A stretch of 9,320 nucleotides of DNA from an uncultured Clostridia bacterium (lineage in GTDB: Bacteria > Bacillota > Clostridia > Lachnospirales > Anaerotignaceae). The position numbers were made by a program, and so were the translations under genes. Where the stretch lies: contig CAJUJJ010000019.1 of the NCBI GenBank assembly GCA_910586765.1, forward strand, positions 1 through 9,320, in the 5' to 3' direction. How positions within the stretch are numbered: position 1 is the first letter of the stretch; each line of letters opens with the position of its first letter. Positions 6,778 through 9,320 of this stretch are shown here, one piece after another. Below the pieces are notes generated by a model. The model saw only the letters and a list, made by a program, of their open reading frames with translations. It did no database searches and was not told the origin of the DNA.

Positions 6778-8703
6778 TTAATTTTGTTCTGTATGAATTG
6801 CAGTATATTTTGTTTTTCTTTTAAATGGTGTAAATGGAATACCGCCACCTTCAAAGAATTTTCCAAAAAATTCAACGTACTGCAATCTGCTTGTATGCAC
6901 ATATGCACCTAAAGCATTGATTAACAAGTTTGCTGTATGACCTATTACACCTATAAATATCGCTGGTATAGGCCCTGCAATATCTCCCAACAAATTGATA
7001 ACCTGACCAATAACTCCTGTTGATAAGCAAAGTGCCATCAAACGAGAATAAGAAAGTATATCTGCAAAATAGCTTGTAATGCCATACAAACTAGCAACAC
7101 CTTTATATCCTTTCATTATAATGCCTTTGAAACTTCTTCCCTGTGTTAACACCAATCCTATTGCACCTATAATTGCAAGATATTTTCCTATTTCACCAAA
7201 TATACCAATAGGGCCAGCTACAACAGGTATTACAAGAAGACAAATTCCAGTAATAAACAAATACCAAAGTCCTACGTCAAATAGAGCGTCTAATGGTTTA
7301 CCATCTCTTATCAACATATACCCTTTTATACCAAGTCCTACATAAATGTGCACAATACCAAATGCTAATGACATTCCCATAAGTATCATAACATCATCTA
7401 AAGGACTAATTAATGCTGGAATTTTAATCAAATCTCCAAATACACCGCCAAATATCAATCCCCAAACTACAGTAGAAACGCCACACCAACCAAGCAGCTT
7501 AAATAAATTGCCTTCGCCTTTTCCCATTTTTCCTTTTTTTACAATAAAGAAACAAGCAAGTGCAATAATTACGCCATAGCCTGCGTCACTGAGCATCATA
7601 CCAAAAAATATAATATAGAATATAGACATAATACTATTGGGGTCAATATCTTTTGTGCTTGGACAGCTATACATATTTGTAACACTTTCAAATGGTGTCA
7701 CAATACTATTGTTTTCTAATAATATTGGATAGCCTTCTTCTGCATTTCCTTTTTCTGTTTCTACACAGCAATGAAACTTACTTTCTAATTCTTGTTTTAA
7801 GCCTTGTGCTTTTTCAAAAGGCAGCCAACCACTTAAACAAAATGTGTTTTGTGTTGTTACTAATTTTTCATGAACTTTTCTTTCTTCTCTCTGTATTGTG
7901 TAATAGTCATAAAGATTTTCCAACTCTGGTATGGTATTCGCATAAGATTTAATGTCTTCTGCAAGCTGTGCCTGTTCTTTTTTACGCTGCTCCATTTGAT
8001 TTTCAAATTCTTTAATACCTTGTTGTGGTGTTCCTTCTACTTTTGGCAGCGTTGCTGGCACAAATCCAAATTCTTTCAACAATTCCATTGTCTGCTCATA
8101 AGAGTCTTTATGAGCTATGACATAACAATAGTCGAACTGCTTATCGGATTTTACTACATTTACAATGCTTTCCAGTGCTACCTCTTCCAGTTTTGGTCGA
8201 ACTTGCACTAATTTCATTGTTGTTGGAAATGTTCCTAATATCATTTTGCTATACTTTGTTTCCATTTGATGCAGAGGAACGTCTAATGAAGCCCACGGTA
8301 AAAGTATTTCTTTTTTCATCATTGCCGCATTTTCTTCATTTTTAGCAGCTTCTAAATCTCTATGAAACATATTAATTTTTACTGCTTTTTCAAATATTTT
8401 GTCCTCCTCTACTTCACTTTGTATCGCATGATATTCTCTTTTTGGTGCAAACATTGGTTTTTTTATTGTAACATACTTTTTAATGCTTTCTAAACACTGT
8501 CCTAAAAGTGATATTTTTTGGTCAAGCTGTATCACTTCAGACTCTGCACTATCTCTTTGCAATGTTTCACCATACTCTTCTTCCAACAGGTAAGAACTAT
8601 CATCAATCTGCACCAAACCATATTCCATAAGCAAACGTAATATTGCACGCTTGTCTGCATTTAGACCAACAATGGAAAGTTTACTCATTTCTACGATTGC
8701 CAT
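6778..8703 (-). CDS. ntpI: V-type ATPase subunit I (membrane stator, a-type)
   Basis: Stator subunit that provides the two ion half-channels beside the K ring and anchors the peripheral stalks. It has 641 residues, within the usual 640-665. The cytoplasmic half (1-350) begins MAIVEMSKLSIVGLNADK and has two coiled-coil stretches around 55-130 and 225-285. The membrane half (355-641) has about eight hydrophobic helices and opens with the signature FFGMMLSDAGYG (366-377). Two key arginines stand out: Arg554 in SYSRLMAL and Arg606 in TSRLQYVEFF, which correspond by context to Arg573 and Arg629 of E. hirae NtpI; GHTANL (588-593) lies between them. The ATG at 8703 is 3 nt past the previous stop; its SD is only a GGGG run 6 nt upstream, suggesting coupled translation. 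Confidence 0.97.
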   Translation of the reverse strand: MAIVEMSKLSIVGLNADKRAILRLLMEYGLVQIDDSSYLLEEEYGETLQRDSAESEVIQLDQKISLLGQCLESIKKYVTIKKPMFAPKREYHAIQSEVEEDKIFEKAVKINMFHRDLEAAKNEENAAMMKKEILLPWASLDVPLHQMETKYSKMILGTFPTTMKLVQVRPKLEEVALESIVNVVKSDKQFDYCYVIAHKDSYEQTMELLKEFGFVPATLPKVEGTPQQGIKEFENQMEQRKKEQAQLAEDIKSYANTIPELENLYDYYTIQREERKVHEKLVTTQNTFCLSGWLPFEKAQGLKQELESKFHCCVETEKGNAEEGYPILLENNSIVTPFESVTNMYSCPSTKDIDPNSIMSIFYIIFFGMMLSDAGYGVIIALACFFIVKKGKMGKGEGNLFKLLGWCGVSTVVWGLIFGGVFGDLIKIPALISPLDDVMILMGMSLAFGIVHIYVGLGIKGYMLIRDGKPLDALFDVGLWYLFITGICLLVIPVVAGPIGIFGEIGKYLAIIGAIGLVLTQGRSFKGIIMKGYKGVASLYGITSYFADILSYSRLMALCLSTGVIGQVINLLGDIAGPIPAIFIGVIGHTANLLINALGAYVHTSRLQYVEFFGKFFEGGGIPFTPFKRKTKYTAIHTEQN

Positions 8704-8706
8704 ATC

Positions 8707-9018
8707 TTACCCCACTACCTTTCTAATCACTGCATCTGCGGCTTCTTCCAGCCTTGTTTGTGCAGTTTGTTTAATTTCTTCGCAATGCTGCGTTGCTTCT
8801 GCCAATATTTTTTCTCTTTTTGGCTGACTTTCTGCAATGGCTTTTTCAATCTTTTGTTGACTTGCTTGTTTTGCCATTTTTTTGGCTTCTGCAATCATAT
8901 TACTACTTTTTTCTGCTGCTTCTGCCTTCATTGTTTCTTTTTCTACAGAGGCCTGCTTTAATATTTCTTCTGCTTGCTGTTCTGCTTGTAGAATTTCTTT
9001 CATAACTTCAAACGCCAT
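8707..9018 (-). CDS. ntpF: V-type ATPase subunit G/H (peripheral stalk; NtpF of E. hirae, AhaH-like)
   Basis: Small coiled-coil protein that pairs with subunit E to form the peripheral stalk between A3B3 and subunit I. It has 103 residues, the normal size. Almost the whole sequence is a continuous helix rich in Ala, Lys, Glu and Gln (MKEILQAEQQAEEILKQA onward) with no globular core, and it ends with a short less charged segment RLEEAADAVIRKVVG, as in AhaH/AtpH proteins. It is the first gene of the operon, matching ntpF at the head of the E. hirae operon. The ATG at 9018 has an AAGGGGGG SD 6 nt upstream. Low-complexity coiled coils are hard to assign by sequence alone, so position in the operon carries much of the weight. 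Confidence 0.9.
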   Translation of the reverse strand: MAFEVMKEILQAEQQAEEILKQASVEKETMKAEAAEKSSNMIAEAKKMAKQASQQKIEKAIAESQPKREKILAEATQHCEEIKQTAQTRLEEAADAVIRKVVG

Positions 9019-9024
9019 ACATTT

Positions 9025-9032
9025 CCCCCCTT
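9025..9032 (-). promoter_or_regulatory. Ribosome binding site of the first operon gene
   Basis: The minus-strand AAGGGGGG lies 6 nt before the ATG at 9018. It is G-rich in an otherwise AT-only leader and differs from the AGGAGG form used before ntpK, ntpE and ntpC. Confidence 0.7.
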
Positions 9033-9169
9033 AATTTTTATTTTTTATATAATAAACTAAACAATAAAAATGTTCAGATATTTTCATTTTTATTTCTGTT
9101 TTCATTATGATAATGCTTGATAGAAATTTAGCATATTTCAATAACAATTCTTAACATTTTACATATAAT
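9033..9169 (-). promoter_or_regulatory. AT-rich 5' leader of the ntp operon
   Basis: If transcription starts near 9163, the transcript has about 145 nt before the first codon. The leader has almost no G or C. It contains an 8-bp inverted repeat with arms far apart (AAAATGTT at 9067-9074 and AACATTTT at 9153-9160) and a small CATTA/TAATG palindrome (9103-9115). No riboswitch, attenuator terminator or leader peptide is recognisable. Confidence 0.35.
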
Positions 9170-9198
9170 ATAATAAAATACTACTAAACATTTGTCAA
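9170..9198 (-). promoter_or_regulatory. Main sigma-A promoter of the ntp operon
   Basis: On the minus strand a perfect -35 TTGACA (plus 9193-9198) and a -10 TATTAT (plus 9170-9175, 5/6) are separated by an optimal 17-bp spacer. This is the best promoter match in the window and lies upstream of the first operon gene. The predicted start is near 9163. Confidence 0.75.
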
Positions 9199-9243
9199 TA
9201 TCTACTTGTTTTTAACATAGATACTCCATTATGCTCTTTTCTT

Positions 9244-9271
9244 ATTTTATCTACTGTGAAATATTCGTCAA
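9244..9271 (-). promoter_or_regulatory. Possible second, upstream promoter of the ntp operon
   Basis: On the minus strand TTGACG (plus 9266-9271, 5/6) and TAAAAT (plus 9244-9249, 5/6) are separated by 16 bp, about 73 bp upstream of the main promoter. Tandem promoters would allow conditional expression. The DNA is very AT-rich, so a chance match is possible. The rest of 9200-9320 shows no gene. Confidence 0.4.
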
Positions 9272-9320
9272 ATTATGTTTTATTTTAAAGTTATTACTAT
9301 TATACTTTTCGTAAAATAAT

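Noticed and set aside
6708..6908. Minus-strand 66-codon ORF overlapping the end of ntpI and the start of ntpK
   Set aside because: It lies in another frame across two well-supported genes and resembles no known protein.
9103..9115. CATTATGATAATG palindrome in the leader, resembling part of a Fur box
   Set aside because: It lacks the full 19-bp or 7-1-7 Fur pattern and lies downstream of the predicted transcription start; AT-rich symmetry is expected by chance.
9019..9169. Na+-sensing or other riboswitch in the operon leader
   Set aside because: The idea fits a Na+ ATPase, but the leader has almost no G or C, no compact stem set and no terminator or clear SD-masking arm.
1..9320. CRISPR arrays, tRNA or rRNA genes, insertion sequences, defence or toxin-antitoxin genes
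   Set aside because: No repeat-spacer pattern, structural RNA, transposase or terminal inverted repeat is visible; nearly all sequence is explained by the ATPase operon.

Overview
The window holds one complete V-type (A/V-type) ATPase operon, transcribed right to left on the minus strand. It has nine subunit genes between positions 9018 and 461. In transcription order they encode: peripheral-stalk coiled-coil subunit G/H, membrane subunit I, proteolipid K, peripheral-stalk subunit E, subunit C, central-stalk subunit F, catalytic A, non-catalytic B and central-stalk D. This is the ntpFIKECGABD order of Enterococcus hirae, here without the ntpH and ntpJ genes that follow ntpD in that species. 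The DNA is very AT-rich, Shine-Dalgarno sites are strong, and the proteins look like those of low-GC Firmicutes. An anaerobic clostridial host (Clostridia, possibly Lachnospirales) is my inference; the genus cannot be fixed by eye.

Layout. Positions 9019-9320 are non-coding and carry a near-consensus sigma-A promoter (TTGACA, 17 bp, TATTAT), a weaker tandem promoter candidate further upstream, and an AT-rich leader of about 145 nt. Positions 8707-6778 to 4339 encode the membrane sector and stalks, and 4293-461 encode the A, B and D subunits of the V1 motor. Genes are tightly packed: ntpC overlaps ntpG by 8 nt, ntpA overlaps ntpB by 4 nt, and most other gaps are 3-45 nt. After ntpD come an AT-rich imperfect inverted repeat and a strong Rho-independent terminator (358-389). 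Positions 1-125 hold the 5' end of a separate minus-strand gene of unknown function, with its own promoter, SD site and an array of GGTTAC repeats over its -35 region. Its codon use differs clearly from that of the operon.

How it works together. A3B3 hydrolyses (or makes) ATP and D plus F form the rotating shaft. C couples the shaft to the K ring, I forms the stator ion channel, and the E and G/H coiled coils hold the stator. Subunit K has every residue that binds Na+ in the E. hirae K ring, and the ion-binding carboxylate is present in only one of its two hairpins, so a primary Na+-translocating ATPase is the best reading.

I found no previously undescribed system. The less ordinary signals are a possible SD-masking hairpin at the ntpE start, the Na+ signature, the 3'-end hairpin pair, and the left-edge gene with its repeat array.
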